Shown here piece after piece: positions 35,954 through 46,520 of a DNA stretch of 64,000 bases (positions are counted from its first letter, which is position 1; every line of letters begins with the position of its first letter). The notes under the pieces were generated by a model. It saw nothing but the letters and a program-made list of their open reading frames with translations. It was not told the origin of the DNA and made no database searches. This stretch comes from Acidovorax sp. RAC01. GTDB taxonomy: Bacteria > Pseudomonadota > Gammaproteobacteria > Burkholderiales > Burkholderiaceae_C. Position numbers and translations under genes: made by a program. The stretch covers positions 372,001-436,000 of the forward strand of contig NZ_CP016447.1 in assembly GCF_001714725.1 (NCBI RefSeq), read 5' to 3'.

Positions 35954-36741
35954 GTCATCATCCTTTCCACCGCCCGCTGCGTCTGCACGCTGATCAGGTT
36001 GGCCCGGTAGGCAGCACTGGCGTGGATGTCACCGTTGAGGTCGCTAGCGTCGATCTTCACGCCTGCAGCGGCCGCAGGCGTGAAGCTCTGGTTGAGCGCC
36101 GCCTCCAGCCCCGCATGGCGGAACACACTGCTGGCAGCACCCGTGACGGCCACGCGCACGCCGCTGTCCATCTGCGCCACAAACACGCCCACCAGCGAGA
36201 ACCGCGACGCCGCCTGCTTGAACTTCATGTACGCCGCGCGCTTCGGAATGGGGAAGCGGATGGCGGTGATGATCTCGCCCTCGTCGAGGGCGGTGGTGTA
36301 CATGCCCACAAAGAAGTCGTCTGCAGCAATCTCGCGCCGGTTGGTGATCACGGTGGCACCGAGGCCCAGCACCGCACTGGGGTAGCAGGCTGCGGGGTCG
36401 TTGTTGGCCACCGAGCCGCCCAGCGTGCCACGGGCGCGCACCTGCCGGTCGCCAATGTGGGCGGCCAGGTCGGCCAACCCGGGGATGGTGCCCTGGACCT
36501 CGGCACTGGCAGCCACGTCCATGTGGCGCGTCATGGCGCCGATGACCAGCGCACTGCCCTCGCGGCGAATGCCCGCCAGTTCGGTCACGCCGTTCAGGTC
36601 CACGATCTTTTCGGGGTTGGCCAGGCGCAGGCGCATGGACGGCAGCAGGCTCTGCCCGCCCGCCAGCAGCTTGCCGCCCTGGGCGATGAGCTGCGCGGCA
36701 GCGCTTGTGGAGGATGGCGCTTCAAAGGTGAATGCGTACAT
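35944..36741 (-). CDS. coxM: FAD-binding medium subunit of Mo-hydroxylase (CoxM-like)
   Basis: The 265-residue subunit carries FAD and passes electrons from the 2Fe-2S subunit to the acceptor. FAD motifs are AGGQSLLPSMRLRLA near residue 30 and TLGGSVANNDPA near residue 110, both canonical for the CO dehydrogenase/xanthine oxidase medium subunit. The ATG at 36741 (MYAFTFEAP) is preceded by AAGGAGA. It starts 11 bases after the coxL stop. The final residues and stop come from a repeat element. Confidence 0.94.
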   Translation of the reverse strand: MYAFTFEAPSSTSAAAQLIAQGGKLLAGGQSLLPSMRLRLANPEKIVDLNGVTELAGIRREGSALVIGAMTRHMDVAASAEVQGTIPGLADLAAHIGDRQVRARGTLGGSVANNDPAACYPSAVLGLGATVITNRREIAADDFFVGMYTTALDEGEIITAIRFPIPKRAAYMKFKQAASRFSLVGVFVAQMDSGVRVAVTGAASSVFRHAGLEAALNQSFTPAAAAGVKIDASDLNGDIHASAAYRANLISVQTQRAVERMMTTP

Positions 36742-36752
36742 GGTCGGTCTCC

Positions 36753-39140
36753 TTATGCCTTGGCGGACTGGATGGCTTCCCACACGCGGTGTGGCGATGC
36801 GGGCATGTCGAAGTCCTTCACGCCCAGCGGGCGCAGGGCGTCCAGCACGGCGTTGATGACCGCGGGGGGCGAGCCGATGGCCCCGGCCTCGCCGCAGCCC
36901 TTGGTGCCCAGCGGGTTGTGCGTGCACGGGGTGCACACATGGCCGAGCTTGAACTCGGGGAAATCATCCGCGCGCGGCATGGCGTAGTCCATGAAGCTGC
37001 CGGTGAGCAGCTGGCCCGTCTCGCGGTCGTACACGCAGTTTTCCATCATGGCTTGGCCAATGCCCTGCACCAGCCCGCCGTGCACCTGCCCTTCCACGAT
37101 CATCGGGTTGATGATGGTGCCGAAGTCGTCCACCGCCGTGAACTTGTCCACCCGCGTGCTGCCGGTGGCAGGGTCGATTTCCACTTCGCAGATGTAGGTG
37201 CCTGCCGGGAAGGTGAAGTTGGTCGGGTCGTAGAACGCGGTTTCGTTCAGGCCCGGCTCCAGCACATCCAGCGGGTAGTTGTGCGGCACATAAGCCGCCA
37301 GCGACACCTGGGCAAACGGGATCTTCTTGTCGGTGCCGCGCACGCTGAATTCGCCGCCGGCAAAGTCGATGTCCGCGTCGCTGGCTTCCATCAGGTGGGC
37401 CGCGATCTTCTTGGCCTTGGCTTCGATCTTGTCCAGGGCCTTCATGATGGCCGCGCCGCCCACGCTGATGGAGCGCGAGCCGTAGGTGCCCATCCCAAAC
37501 GGCACGCGGCCGGTATCGCCGTGCACGATGTCCACGTTGTCCACCGGAATGCCCAGGCGTGCCGCCACCACCTGCGCAAACGTCGTCTCATGCCCTTGCC
37601 CGTGGCTGTGCGAGCCGGTGAACACCGTCACGCTGCCCGTGGGATGAACGCGCACCTCGCCGCATTCAAAGAGACCCGCCCGCGCGCCCAGCGCACCGGC
37701 AATGTTCGATGGCGCAATGCCGCAAGCCTCGATGTACGACGAGTAGCCAATGCCACGCAGCATGCCCTTGGCCGCGCTGGCTGCCTTGCGCTGCTCGAAG
37801 CCGGCCACATCGGCCAGCTTGTTGGCACCGTCCATGCACGCAAAGAAGTCGCCCGTGTCGTACTGCAGCGCCACCGGTGTCTGGTACGGAAAGCTGTTGA
37901 TGAAATTGCGGCGGCGGATTTCGTCCTGGGGCAAGCCCATCTCCCACGCACAGCGGGTGACCAGGCGTTCCAGCAGGTACGTGGCCTCGGGGCGCCCGGC
38001 ACCACGGTAGGCATCGACCGGCGCCGTGTTGGTGAACCACGAGTCCACCTCCACATACACCTGCGGCGTGCTGTACTGGCCCGCCAGCAGCGTGGCGTAC
38101 AGGATGGTGGGCACGGCGCTGGCAAAGGTGCTCAGGTAGGCGCCCAGGTTGGCATCGGTGTGCACACGCAGCGCCAGGAACTTGCCGTCCTTGTCCATCG
38201 CCATCTCGGCGTGGCTCACGTGGTCACGGCCGTGCGCGTCAGAGAGAAAGGCCTCGCTGCGGTCGGCCACCCACTTGATGTTGCGGTTGAGCTTCTTGGA
38301 GGCCCAGGTCAGGCACACGTCTTCGGCGTACAGGTAGATCTTGGAGCCGAAGCCGCCGCCCACGTCGGGCGCAATCACGCGCACCTTGTGCTCGGGCAGG
38401 CCCATCACGAAAGCCGTCATCAGCAGGCGCTCGACGTGCGGGTTCTGGTTGCTCACGTACAGCGTGTATTCGTCGCTGGCCCGGTTGTAGCTGCCGATGG
38501 CCGCGCGCGGCTCCATGGCGTTCGGGATCAGGCGGTTGTTGACCAGGTCGAGCTTGGTGACGTGGGCGGCGTTGGCAAACGCTGCATCCACGGCACCCTT
38601 GTCACCAATGGCCCACTTGAAGCAGTGATTGTCGGGGGCAATGTCGTGCAGGCCGGCACCGGCCACTGCGCCTGCAGCCGCGTCAGCCACGTTGACCACC
38701 GCGGGCAGTACGTCGTAGTCCACCTCCACCAGCTCGGCCGCATCGCGCGCCTGCTGCTGCGTGTGGGCCACCACCATGGCCACATGGTCGCCCACATAGC
38801 GCACCTTGCCCTGCGCCAGGATGGGGTGCGGCGGCTCCTTCATGGGCTCGCCGTTGGTGCTGGTGATGAGCCAGCCGCAGGGCAGGCCGTTGATGCTGTC
38901 GGCCGCCACATCAGCGCCCACAAACACGCCCAGCACGCCGGGCGCAGCCTTGGCCGCATCGATGTTGATGCTGTTGATCCTGGCGTGCGCGTGCGGCGAG
39001 CGCACGAACACGGCGTGGCTTTGCGCTGCCAGCACCACGTCGTCGGTGTACTGGCCGGCGCCGGTCAGAAAGCGGTAGTCTTCCTTGCGGCGAACGGACT
39101 CGCCGATGTGCGGAAGGTTCGAGAAATCGGATGCACCCAT
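36753..39140 (-). CDS. coxL: Molybdopterin large subunit of xanthine-oxidase-family hydroxylase (form II CoxL-like)
   Basis: A 795-residue catalytic subunit that binds the molybdenum-molybdopterin cofactor. Family features: [13 protein letters not shown] [23 protein letters not shown] (Mo-co binding Q), [10 protein letters not shown] at residues 377-386, and catalytic Glu at 751 in [10 protein letters not shown]. The motif AYRGAGR marks the form II group; true CO-oxidising form I enzymes have AYxCSFR with a copper-binding Cys, which is absent. It is therefore probably a hydroxylase for another substrate, although such genes are often annotated as CO dehydrogenase. The ATG follows AAGGAG. Confidence 0.93.
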   Translation of the reverse strand: MGASDFSNLPHIGESVRRKEDYRFLTGAGQYTDDVVLAAQSHAVFVRSPHAHARINSINIDAAKAAPGVLGVFVGADVAADSINGLPCGWLITSTNGEPMKEPPHPILAQGKVRYVGDHVAMVVAHTQQQARDAAELVEVDYDVLPAVVNVADAAAGAVAGAGLHDIAPDNHCFKWAIGDKGAVDAAFANAAHVTKLDLVNNRLIPNAMEPRAAIGSYNRASDEYTLYVSNQNPHVERLLMTAFVMGLPEHKVRVIAPDVGGGFGSKIYLYAEDVCLTWASKKLNRNIKWVADRSEAFLSDAHGRDHVSHAEMAMDKDGKFLALRVHTDANLGAYLSTFASAVPTILYATLLAGQYSTPQVYVEVDSWFTNTAPVDAYRGAGRPEATYLLERLVTRCAWEMGLPQDEIRRRNFINSFPYQTPVALQYDTGDFFACMDGANKLADVAGFEQRKAASAAKGMLRGIGYSSYIEACGIAPSNIAGALGARAGLFECGEVRVHPTGSVTVFTGSHSHGQGHETTFAQVVAARLGIPVDNVDIVHGDTGRVPFGMGTYGSRSISVGGAAIMKALDKIEAKAKKIAAHLMEASDADIDFAGGEFSVRGTDKKIPFAQVSLAAYVPHNYPLDVLEPGLNETAFYDPTNFTFPAGTYICEVEIDPATGSTRVDKFTAVDDFGTIINPMIVEGQVHGGLVQGIGQAMMENCVYDRETGQLLTGSFMDYAMPRADDFPEFKLGHVCTPCTHNPLGTKGCGEAGAIGSPPAVINAVLDALRPLGVKDFDMPASPHRVWEAIQSAKA

Positions 39141-39175
39141 GGTCGTGTCTCCTTGGCGTTGTTGGTGGCGTACGC

Positions 39176-39649
39176 TCAGGCCGAGGCGGCCATGGCTTTC
39201 TGGCCCTGCTGCACGGCGCGGACGATGTTCTGGTAGCCGGTGCAGCGGCAGATGTTGCCTTCCAGCAGCTCGCGAATCTCGCCTTCGGAGGCAGACGGGT
39301 GGTTCTTGCACAGGTCCACCGCGCTCATCACCATGCCGGGGGTGCAGAAGCCGCACTGCAGGCCGTGGCATTCCTTGAACGCTGCCTGCATGGGGTGCAT
39401 GGTGCCGTCGGGCGCGGCCAGGCCTTCGATGGTCTGCACGTCTGCGCCCTGCGCCTGCACCGCCAGCATTGCGCACGATTTGACCGCGCGGCCGTTGACA
39501 TGCACCGTGCACGCGCCGCACTGGCTGGTGTCGCAACCCACGTGGGTGCCCGTCAGCTGCAGGTGTTCCCGCAGGGCATGTACGAGCAGGGTGTTGGGAG
39601 GTACGTCAACACTGGCAGCGCGCCCGTTGACCGTGAACTGGACTTGCAT
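39176..39649 (-). CDS. coxS: 2Fe-2S small subunit of Mo-hydroxylase (CoxS-like)
   Basis: A 157-residue iron-sulfur subunit. The N-terminal plant-type ferredoxin cluster is bound by [15 protein letters not shown] plus a later Cys (KSCAML). The C-terminal helical cluster is bound by CGFCTPGM and CRCTG. The ATG at 39649 has AGGAGA upstream. It is first gene of the S-L-M operon, divergent from the AcoR-like regulator with about 200 bases between starts, which should contain the controlled promoter. Confidence 0.95.
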   Translation of the reverse strand: MQVQFTVNGRAASVDVPPNTLLVHALREHLQLTGTHVGCDTSQCGACTVHVNGRAVKSCAMLAVQAQGADVQTIEGLAAPDGTMHPMQAAFKECHGLQCGFCTPGMVMSAVDLCKNHPSASEGEIRELLEGNICRCTGYQNIVRAVQQGQKAMAASA

Positions 39650-39851
39650 CTGGCTGTCTCCTGGAATGGTTTTGGCTGGACTTGCACATCGAATCTTGTG
39701 CCCCGTCGTTTTCGCCATCCCTAGGGACAACCCTGAATTCACCCCGACCTGCGCCGGATATTCTCAAATTGAAACATGTTGCGCTGCACACCGGCGCATC
39801 ATGCATCCCGGTTCCCGCCCGTTCCCAATCCAAGCAATTCCAGGGGGTCTG

Positions 39852-41060
39852 ATGCAGTTTGCTGCGCCGCCGTCGCCTGTCGACCGCCATGCGCTCATCG
39901 CGCAGGCGCGCCGCGCATTGCTGGCGCAGGGAATATCCGCTGCAGCGCACACCGATGTTCAGCCCTGGATCACCCGCTCCTGGCAGCGCTGCCTGGCCAA
40001 TGGGCTGGCTCCCAACCAGCGCGCCAGCTTCGATATGGTGAGTGCGCCCGCGCTGCGCCGCACCCAGGATGCAAACCGCCCGTTGCTCAACGCCGCACGG
40101 CCTGTGCTGGCCCAGCTCACGCACGCCATCGCGGCCATGCGTTACTTTGCGATCCTGACCGACGCGCGTGGCATCGTGGTGGATGTGCAGGGCGCGCTGG
40201 ACCGGCAGGATCGCCGTGCCAGCGCGATTGGCCGCATCGGCATCGACCTGTCCGAAGCGGCGGTGGGCACCACCGCCATCGGCGCAGCGCTGGCCGAGCT
40301 GCAGCCCGTGTGGCTGCACCGCGGCGAGCATTTTCTGGACGACAACAGCAGCTACAGCTGCGCGGGCGCACCGCTGTTCGGCCCGCAGGGCGAGTGCATC
40401 GGCATGCTCGACCTGACCGGTATCGATGTGCCCGAGCGCCCCGAGTTGCGGCATCTGGTGGCGCGCTCCGCCCGTGCCATGGAAGACGCACTGCTGCTTC
40501 AGCAGCCGCACGCCCTGCTGCTGCGGCTGAACTGGCCCGGCTGCGCACTGGGCGGCGAAGGCGACGGCCTGCTGGCGCTGGACGCGGACGGCGCCGTGCT
40601 GGCCGGCAACACCGCAGCACGCCAGCTGCTGCCCCTGTGGGCATCGTCGCCCGCTGCACCCACGCATTGCAGCGACCTCATCGCCTTGCCGTGGACGCAG
40701 CTGTTTGATGCAGCCCGCAGCCGCAGTGCCCAGGCACCGCTGGATCTGCCCCTGTGGTCAGGTCTGCGCCTTCAGGGCCTGGCCCAGCGGCCCGCGTCCG
40801 CAGCGCAGCGGCTGGCCGATCTGCACGACCCCGCGCCGACCGCATCGCACCCAGCCCCGCAACGCCCCGGCAAAGTGCAGGAGGCAGGCGGCAGTGCATT
40901 CCCTGCCACTGCGCCACTGCGCCAGGCAGAGACCGCTCTGATCCGCCAGGCGGTGCAGGACGCGCGCGGCAACGTCGCGGAGGCCGCACGCGCGCTGGGC
41001 ATCAGCCGCGCCACGGTGTATCGCAAGCTGGGCACCCCGAAAGGGCCGGGGCGCAGCTGA
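39852..41060 (+). CDS. AcoR-like GAF/Fis-HTH regulator lacking an AAA+ domain
   Basis: A 402-residue regulator. The N-terminus resembles AcoR-type activators (VQPWITRSWQRCLANGLAPNQ), followed by a GAF-type sensor (MRYFAILTDARGIVVDVQGAL ... GTTAIGAALAELQP ... FGPQGECIGMLDLTG). A short PAS-like piece (LALDADGAVLAGNTAARQLL) comes next, and a C-terminal Fis-type HTH (IRQAVQDARGNVAEAARALG, SRATVYRKL). The sigma-54-interacting AAA+ module normally in between (Walker A, GAFTGA) is absent, with only ~90 non-conserved residues in its place. It is divergent from coxS, so probably regulates the Mo-hydroxylase operon by a sigma-54-independent mechanism. Confidence 0.85.
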   Translation: MQFAAPPSPVDRHALIAQARRALLAQGISAAAHTDVQPWITRSWQRCLANGLAPNQRASFDMVSAPALRRTQDANRPLLNAARPVLAQLTHAIAAMRYFAILTDARGIVVDVQGALDRQDRRASAIGRIGIDLSEAAVGTTAIGAALAELQPVWLHRGEHFLDDNSSYSCAGAPLFGPQGECIGMLDLTGIDVPERPELRHLVARSARAMEDALLLQQPHALLLRLNWPGCALGGEGDGLLALDADGAVLAGNTAARQLLPLWASSPAAPTHCSDLIALPWTQLFDAARSRSAQAPLDLPLWSGLRLQGLAQRPASAAQRLADLHDPAPTASHPAPQRPGKVQEAGGSAFPATAPLRQAETALIRQAVQDARGNVAEAARALGISRATVYRKLGTPKGPGRS

Positions 41061-41104
41061 CTTCACATTCGCTGTGTCCGCCTTCGCGCTGAAACGCCGT
41101 AGTT

Positions 41105-41908
41105 TTACAGCTCCGCCAGTGCCAGCACCACCGCACTGTCTTCCACGGTGGCCACCACACGGCTGCCGGCACGCAGCCCGCTGCCCGGCGCGGCAAAGCC
41201 GACCACCTGCACGCCGGCATCGAGCGCGGCCGACACCTCGTCTCCAGACATGCCACGCGCCACGCGTACCGCCCGGGCTGCAAAGTTGAACGTATCCGGC
41301 GTAACACTGGGCGACAGTATGGCGCGCGCCACGCGCACCGCTGTGGCCTTGAACAGCGCCTGCACCGCCACGCCGGGCTGCAGCCCCAGAAGCTGCGCGC
41401 TCTCGTGCGTGATGCGCGATGCCAGCGCCGTCGGCGCGTTGCACAGGCCGCCGCCGCACGCCAGCACCTGGGCCTCCAGCGCCAGGTACACGCGCACGAT
41501 CTGCCCCTGGGCTTCGAGCCGCTGCACCACACAGGGCCATTGGTTGCGCATGCTGGTACGTACCGCCAGACGCGCAAGGGCCGGGCCAGCATGGGCCGTG
41601 GCCTGCCAACGCGACAGCACCGCACCACGCGCCTGCGCCATGGCATCGGCCGCCGCCAGCAACTGGTGGCCCGCGTCGGTCAGCTGTGCTCCGCCACCGC
41701 CCGCACCGCCCACGGCGCGCACCACCAGCGGCGTGCCTGCCAGATTGGTCAGCGTGTCCACGGCCTGCCAGGCGGCCTTGTAGCTCACCCCTGCCGCCCG
41801 GGCCGCCTGCGAGATGGAGCCGCCCGCGCCGATCTGGCGCAGGATGTCGATGCGCTTGTCGGCAAGCGCGTTGCCAAGGGCAGTAGCAAGGGACAGCGGA
41901 GCAGTCAC
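41105..41908 (-). CDS. modE: Molybdate-responsive regulator ModE
   Basis: A 267-residue repressor/activator that binds molybdate (or tungstate) and then DNA. It has an N-terminal LysR-like winged HTH (KRIDILRQIGAGGSISQAARAAGVSYKAAWQAVDTL) and two C-terminal TOBE/Mop domains (SMRNQWPCVVQRLEAQG ... LQPGVAVQALFKATAV and FNFAARAVRVARGMSGDEVSA ...). I chose the GTG at 41908, preceded by AAGGA; it matches E. coli ModE length. It is divergent from modABC, with a ModE-type palindrome between. Confidence 0.93.
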   Translation of the reverse strand: MTAPLSLATALGNALADKRIDILRQIGAGGSISQAARAAGVSYKAAWQAVDTLTNLAGTPLVVRAVGGAGGGGAQLTDAGHQLLAAADAMAQARGAVLSRWQATAHAGPALARLAVRTSMRNQWPCVVQRLEAQGQIVRVYLALEAQVLACGGGLCNAPTALASRITHESAQLLGLQPGVAVQALFKATAVRVARAILSPSVTPDTFNFAARAVRVARGMSGDEVSAALDAGVQVVGFAAPGSGLRAGSRVVATVEDSAVVLALAEL

Positions 41909-42043
41909 GGCGATCCTTGGGAGCTGGAAGATGCGAGCGCCGCAGCCCAGCGTGGTACATCGCGAAGCCATCGGCACGTGCAGGGCGGATGCAGAACCCG
42001 CACAGCCTGCCGCCCGATTGCGCCGCAGCGGCCGCCCGCACTT

Positions 42044-42859
<816 letters not shown>

Positions 42860-42888
42860 TACCGCCCGGGCGTCCACCTCTGACATCC

Positions 42889-43575
42889 ATGCCGTTCACC
42901 AGCGCTGACCTCGCCGCCATCGGCCTCACCCTGCGCCTGGCAGCCACCACCATGGTGTTGCTGCTGGTGCTGTGCACGCCGCTGGCCTGGTGGCTGGCGC
43001 ACACACGCTCGCGCTGGCGCGGGCCGGTGTCTGCCGTGGTGGCGCTGCCGCTGGTGCTGCCACCCACGGTGATCGGTTTCTACCTGCTCATCACCATGGG
43101 GCCGAGCGGGCCGCTGGGCCAGTTCACGCAGTGGCTGGGGCTGGGCACCCTGCCCTTCACGTTCTGGGGACTGGTGGTGGGATCGCTGATCTACTCGCTC
43201 CCGTTTGCCGTGCAGCCGCTGCAGCACGCCTTCGAGGCCATCGGGCAGCGGCCGCTGGAAGCCGCGGCCACGCTGGGCGCCGGGCCTCTGGACCGCTTCT
43301 TCACCGTGGCCGTGCCGCTGGCGCGGCCGGGGTTCATCACCGCCGCCATCCTGAGCTTTGCGCACACCGTGGGCGAGTTCGGCGTGGTGCTGATGCTGGG
43401 CGGCAACATCCCCGGCGTCACGCGCGTGGTGTCGGTGCAGATCTACGACCATGTCGAGGCCCTCGAATACACGCAGGCGCACTGGCTGGCCGGGGGCATG
43501 GTGGTGTTCTCGTTTGTGGTGCTGCTGGGACTGAACCTCACGCGCCGCCATGCAGCCGCTTCGGTGGTGCGCTGA
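42889..43575 (+). CDS. modB: Molybdate ABC transporter permease ModB
   Basis: A 228-residue inner-membrane permease with about five or six helices and the EAA-like loop [25 protein letters not shown], which contacts the ATPase. [15 protein letters not shown] and [18 protein letters not shown] are ModB signatures. It overlaps modC (TGATG), so is co-translated with the ATPase. Confidence 0.95.
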   Translation: MPFTSADLAAIGLTLRLAATTMVLLLVLCTPLAWWLAHTRSRWRGPVSAVVALPLVLPPTVIGFYLLITMGPSGPLGQFTQWLGLGTLPFTFWGLVVGSLIYSLPFAVQPLQHAFEAIGQRPLEAAATLGAGPLDRFFTVAVPLARPGFITAAILSFAHTVGEFGVVLMLGGNIPGVTRVVSVQIYDHVEALEYTQAHWLAGGMVVFSFVVLLGLNLTRRHAAASVVR

Positions 43576-44672
43576 TGGACCCGCTGCACGACGACCGCCA
43601 CATCGCCGCGCGCCTGCACCTGGTGCGCCCGGGCTTCACGCTCGATGTGGATCTGCGCCTGCCCGGGCGCGGGGTGACCGCACTGTTCGGCCCGTCGGGC
43701 TGCGGCAAGACCACCTGCCTGCGCGCGATGGCAGGGCTGGAACGCGCGCAGCCCGGCAAGGTGGTCGTCAACGGGGAAGTGTGGCAGGACGACGACGCGC
43801 AGGTGTGGCGCCCCACCCACCAGCGCTCCCTGGGCTATGTGTTCCAGGAGCCCAGCCTTTTCGACCACCTCACGGTGGCCGGAAACATCGCTTATGGGCT
43901 GCAGCGCACGCCTGCGGTACAGCGCAAGGTGGCGCTGGACCAGGCGGTGGCCCTGCTGGGCATCGGGGCCCTGATGGACCGCCGGCCTGAGGCACTCTCG
44001 GGTGGCGAGCGCCAGCGCGTGGCCATCGCCCGCGCGCTGGCCACCAGCCCGCGTTTGCTGCTGATGGACGAGCCCCTGTCTGCACTGGACCCGGGGCGCA
44101 AGACCGAGGTGCTGCCCTACCTGGACAACCTGCACCGCAGCCTCGACATACCTGTGCTGTACGTCAGCCACGCCATTGACGAAGTGGCCAGGCTGGCACA
44201 CCACATGGTGCTCATCGATGCCGGGCGCGTGCGCGCGGACGGCCGCACAGAAGACCTCATCACCCGACTGGACCTGCCGCTGGCGCGGGGCGACACTGCC
44301 GCCACCGTCATCGAGGGCACGGTTATCCGCCATGATCGGCACGACCACGTCACCACCGTTGCCTTCCAGGGGGGCGAGCTGCTGCTGGTCAGTCCAACAC
44401 CCCGCACCCCGGGCGATACCATCCGACTGCGGCTGCAGGCGCGCGATATCAGTCTGGCTCTCGAAGCCCCGTCTGGCACCAGCATCCTCAACGTGCTGCC
44501 AGCCACAGTGGCGGCGGTGGCGGAGGACAGCCCCGGCCAGTGGATGGTGGCGCTGGACATGGGTAGCGCACGGGTGCTGGCCCGCATCACCCAGCGCTCT
44601 GCTGCCGCGCTGGGCATCGCGCAGGGCAAGCCTGTGCTGGCGCAGATCAAGGGAATTGCGGTCGTGAACTGA
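43575..44672 (+). CDS. modC: Molybdate ABC transporter ATPase ModC
   Basis: A 365-residue ATPase: Walker A GPSGCGKTT, Q-loop VFQEPSLF, signature LSGGERQRVA, Walker B LLLMDEPLSALD and switch VSHAIDE. A C-terminal Mop/TOBE domain (RLQARDISLALEAPSGTSILNVLPATV) binds molybdate and may give trans-inhibition. It is last of modABC. The following EAL gene starts 122 bases later and may be read through. Confidence 0.95.
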   Translation: MDPLHDDRHIAARLHLVRPGFTLDVDLRLPGRGVTALFGPSGCGKTTCLRAMAGLERAQPGKVVVNGEVWQDDDAQVWRPTHQRSLGYVFQEPSLFDHLTVAGNIAYGLQRTPAVQRKVALDQAVALLGIGALMDRRPEALSGGERQRVAIARALATSPRLLLMDEPLSALDPGRKTEVLPYLDNLHRSLDIPVLYVSHAIDEVARLAHHMVLIDAGRVRADGRTEDLITRLDLPLARGDTAATVIEGTVIRHDRHDHVTTVAFQGGELLLVSPTPRTPGDTIRLRLQARDISLALEAPSGTSILNVLPATVAAVAEDSPGQWMVALDMGSARVLARITQRSAAALGIAQGKPVLAQIKGIAVVN

Positions 44673-44794
44673 ATGGCCATCAGCCAGGCGCAACGGCATT
44701 TGCAGCCGACCCATCAGCCCGGTATGCCCCACACTGGTACGGCCCACCAAGGGCGCCTTCAATCGTATGATTCGGCTCACAACAGGGGTGGGTG

Positions 44795-46507
44795 ATGCTT
44801 TCAGGATCGCAGGGGTACGTCGCGATGGCAGTGGAGTTTCCGCCGCTGGGCCATGCCATGCTGTTCTGGGTTTTTGCGACACTGGTCGTGGTGGTGTGCC
44901 AGAGGCTTGTGGAACACACCGCGCATTCGGTCGATCCGTCGAGCCGGCGCATCAGCGCATCGCACTCTGCGCTGTGTATCGGTTGTATCGTGTGGGCGCT
45001 CGATGTGGTCGGGCTCTTCATGTATGCCGAGCTCAAGCCCCATGCGATGGCGCTCGATCTGCTGCCCGCTCTCAGCGGCCTCATCATCATGGTGGCAAGC
45101 ACACGGCTGGCGCTGCCGGTGCTCAGCACCAGCACGAGCAAGTTGCGCATCACGCTGGCCAGTCTTTTCCTGGGCGCCGGGATGCTGGCAGCGCACTTCA
45201 TGGTGACGCGCGACCATGTCGCGAGCTTTCGTAACGTGCAATGGGCGCCCATCGCCGTTGCGCTGGTGCTGGCGACCGGCATTGCGGTGGTCACATCGCT
45301 GCACCACCGCCTGGCGCGGTACACGCCGATCACGCTGCCCCCCCTGGACCGGCGCGAGGCCTGGCACCAGCACGCACTGGCGGGGCTGGGGGTGGTGGTG
45401 CTGCACTGGCTGGTGGTCAACGCTTTCCCGCTGCATGCAGACGGGCCTAGCCAGCCAAGCGGGGGCAATGCGCTGATGCTCATCGTCCTGCTGTTTGGCG
45501 CGGCACTGGCAGTGGAGCAACTGAGCAACATGCGCTCCGATGCCAGCCGACAGGCCATGTTGCGCAAGGGCATGTCGATGATGCGGGCCTCCAGCGTGCT
45601 GCAATCCGAGCGCCCGGACAGCCAGCTGCCGCTGATTGCCGACAACCTGGACCGGTTGTTGCAACGCAGTTCGCTAGCCCTGCACTTCCAGCCCATGGTC
45701 GATGCCAGCCAGCGCGGGCCTGCACAGTTCGAGGCGTTGTTGCGCATCGAGGACAGGCGCCTTGGCGCCATCAACCCCGAGGCATTCCTGCTGGTGTGCG
45801 AGCTGCAGGGCAAGACCGTCGTGGTGGACAAGCTGATCCTGCGCAACGCCCTGGACTGTATCGTGCAGTGGCAGGCGCGGGGGCTTCATGACGCGTCGGT
45901 CAGCGTGAATGTGGCTCCAGCCACGCTGCTCGATGTGGGCTTCGTTCCCTGGCTGCGCGAGGAGATGGCTGCCCGCAGGCTGTACCAGACCGCGCTCAAG
46001 CTCGAAATCACCGAGCACGCCTTCATCGCCCTGGGCCCGCAGATGCTGCTGGCCATCCGCGACCTGGGCGCCATGGGCGTAGCCGTGGTGATGGACGATT
46101 TCGGTGCGGGCTATTCGTCGCTGGGCATGCTGGCCGACCTGCCGATTGCCGGCATCAAGTGCGACCGGCTCTTTGTGCGGGATCTGGCCAGCGACAAACG
46201 CCGGCAGCTGCTGCTGGGCCACATCGGCACGCTGGCCGGCGAGTTCGGACTCACGGTGGTGGTGGAAGGTGTGGAATCCGCCGCCGAACTGCGCGCGGTG
46301 TCGGCAGCAGGGCTGCACATCATCCAGGGCCACCTGCTGAGCAAGCCGATGCCGGCCGACGACGTGCCTGTGTGGTGCGCCGTACAGCTGGAGCCTCGGC
46401 GTTCGGCATTGCAGGCGCTGCTGGCGCAGCCGCTGTCAGACCCGGCGGCGCCCCAGGCTTTCGCCACAAGCGCCGCAGTGCCACCGAAGGCAGGTTCGGG
46501 CCGCTGA
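44795..46507 (+). CDS. Membrane-anchored EAL-domain cyclic-di-GMP phosphodiesterase
   Basis: A 570-residue protein with about seven N-terminal helices (residues 15-235) and a C-terminal EAL domain (about 285-540). All catalytic positions are visible: Glu in FEALLR, Asn in VNVAPAT, Glu in LEITEH, DDFGAGYSS, Lys in IKCD, Glu in EGVES and Gln in QGHLLSKP. It should hydrolyse cyclic di-GMP. The membrane part resembles an MHYT sensor with the metal-ligand positions replaced (WALDVVG for WAMHFIG); that is a tentative reading. GTG at 44792 is an alternative start. It sits between modABC and the tungstate genes without a GGDEF partner. Confidence 0.87.
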   Translation: MLSGSQGYVAMAVEFPPLGHAMLFWVFATLVVVVCQRLVEHTAHSVDPSSRRISASHSALCIGCIVWALDVVGLFMYAELKPHAMALDLLPALSGLIIMVASTRLALPVLSTSTSKLRITLASLFLGAGMLAAHFMVTRDHVASFRNVQWAPIAVALVLATGIAVVTSLHHRLARYTPITLPPLDRREAWHQHALAGLGVVVLHWLVVNAFPLHADGPSQPSGGNALMLIVLLFGAALAVEQLSNMRSDASRQAMLRKGMSMMRASSVLQSERPDSQLPLIADNLDRLLQRSSLALHFQPMVDASQRGPAQFEALLRIEDRRLGAINPEAFLLVCELQGKTVVVDKLILRNALDCIVQWQARGLHDASVSVNVAPATLLDVGFVPWLREEMAARRLYQTALKLEITEHAFIALGPQMLLAIRDLGAMGVAVVMDDFGAGYSSLGMLADLPIAGIKCDRLFVRDLASDKRRQLLLGHIGTLAGEFGLTVVVEGVESAAELRAVSAAGLHIIQGHLLSKPMPADDVPVWCAVQLEPRRSALQALLAQPLSDPAAPQAFATSAAVPPKAGSGR

Positions 46508-46520
46508 AGATTACCCTGCG

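Noticed and set aside
36732..39236. An 834-codon open frame antisense to coxL
   Set aside because: Mirrors coxL codon bias (many His, Arg, Val, Gly), has no ribosome-binding site and no family pattern, while coxL is unmistakable on the other strand.
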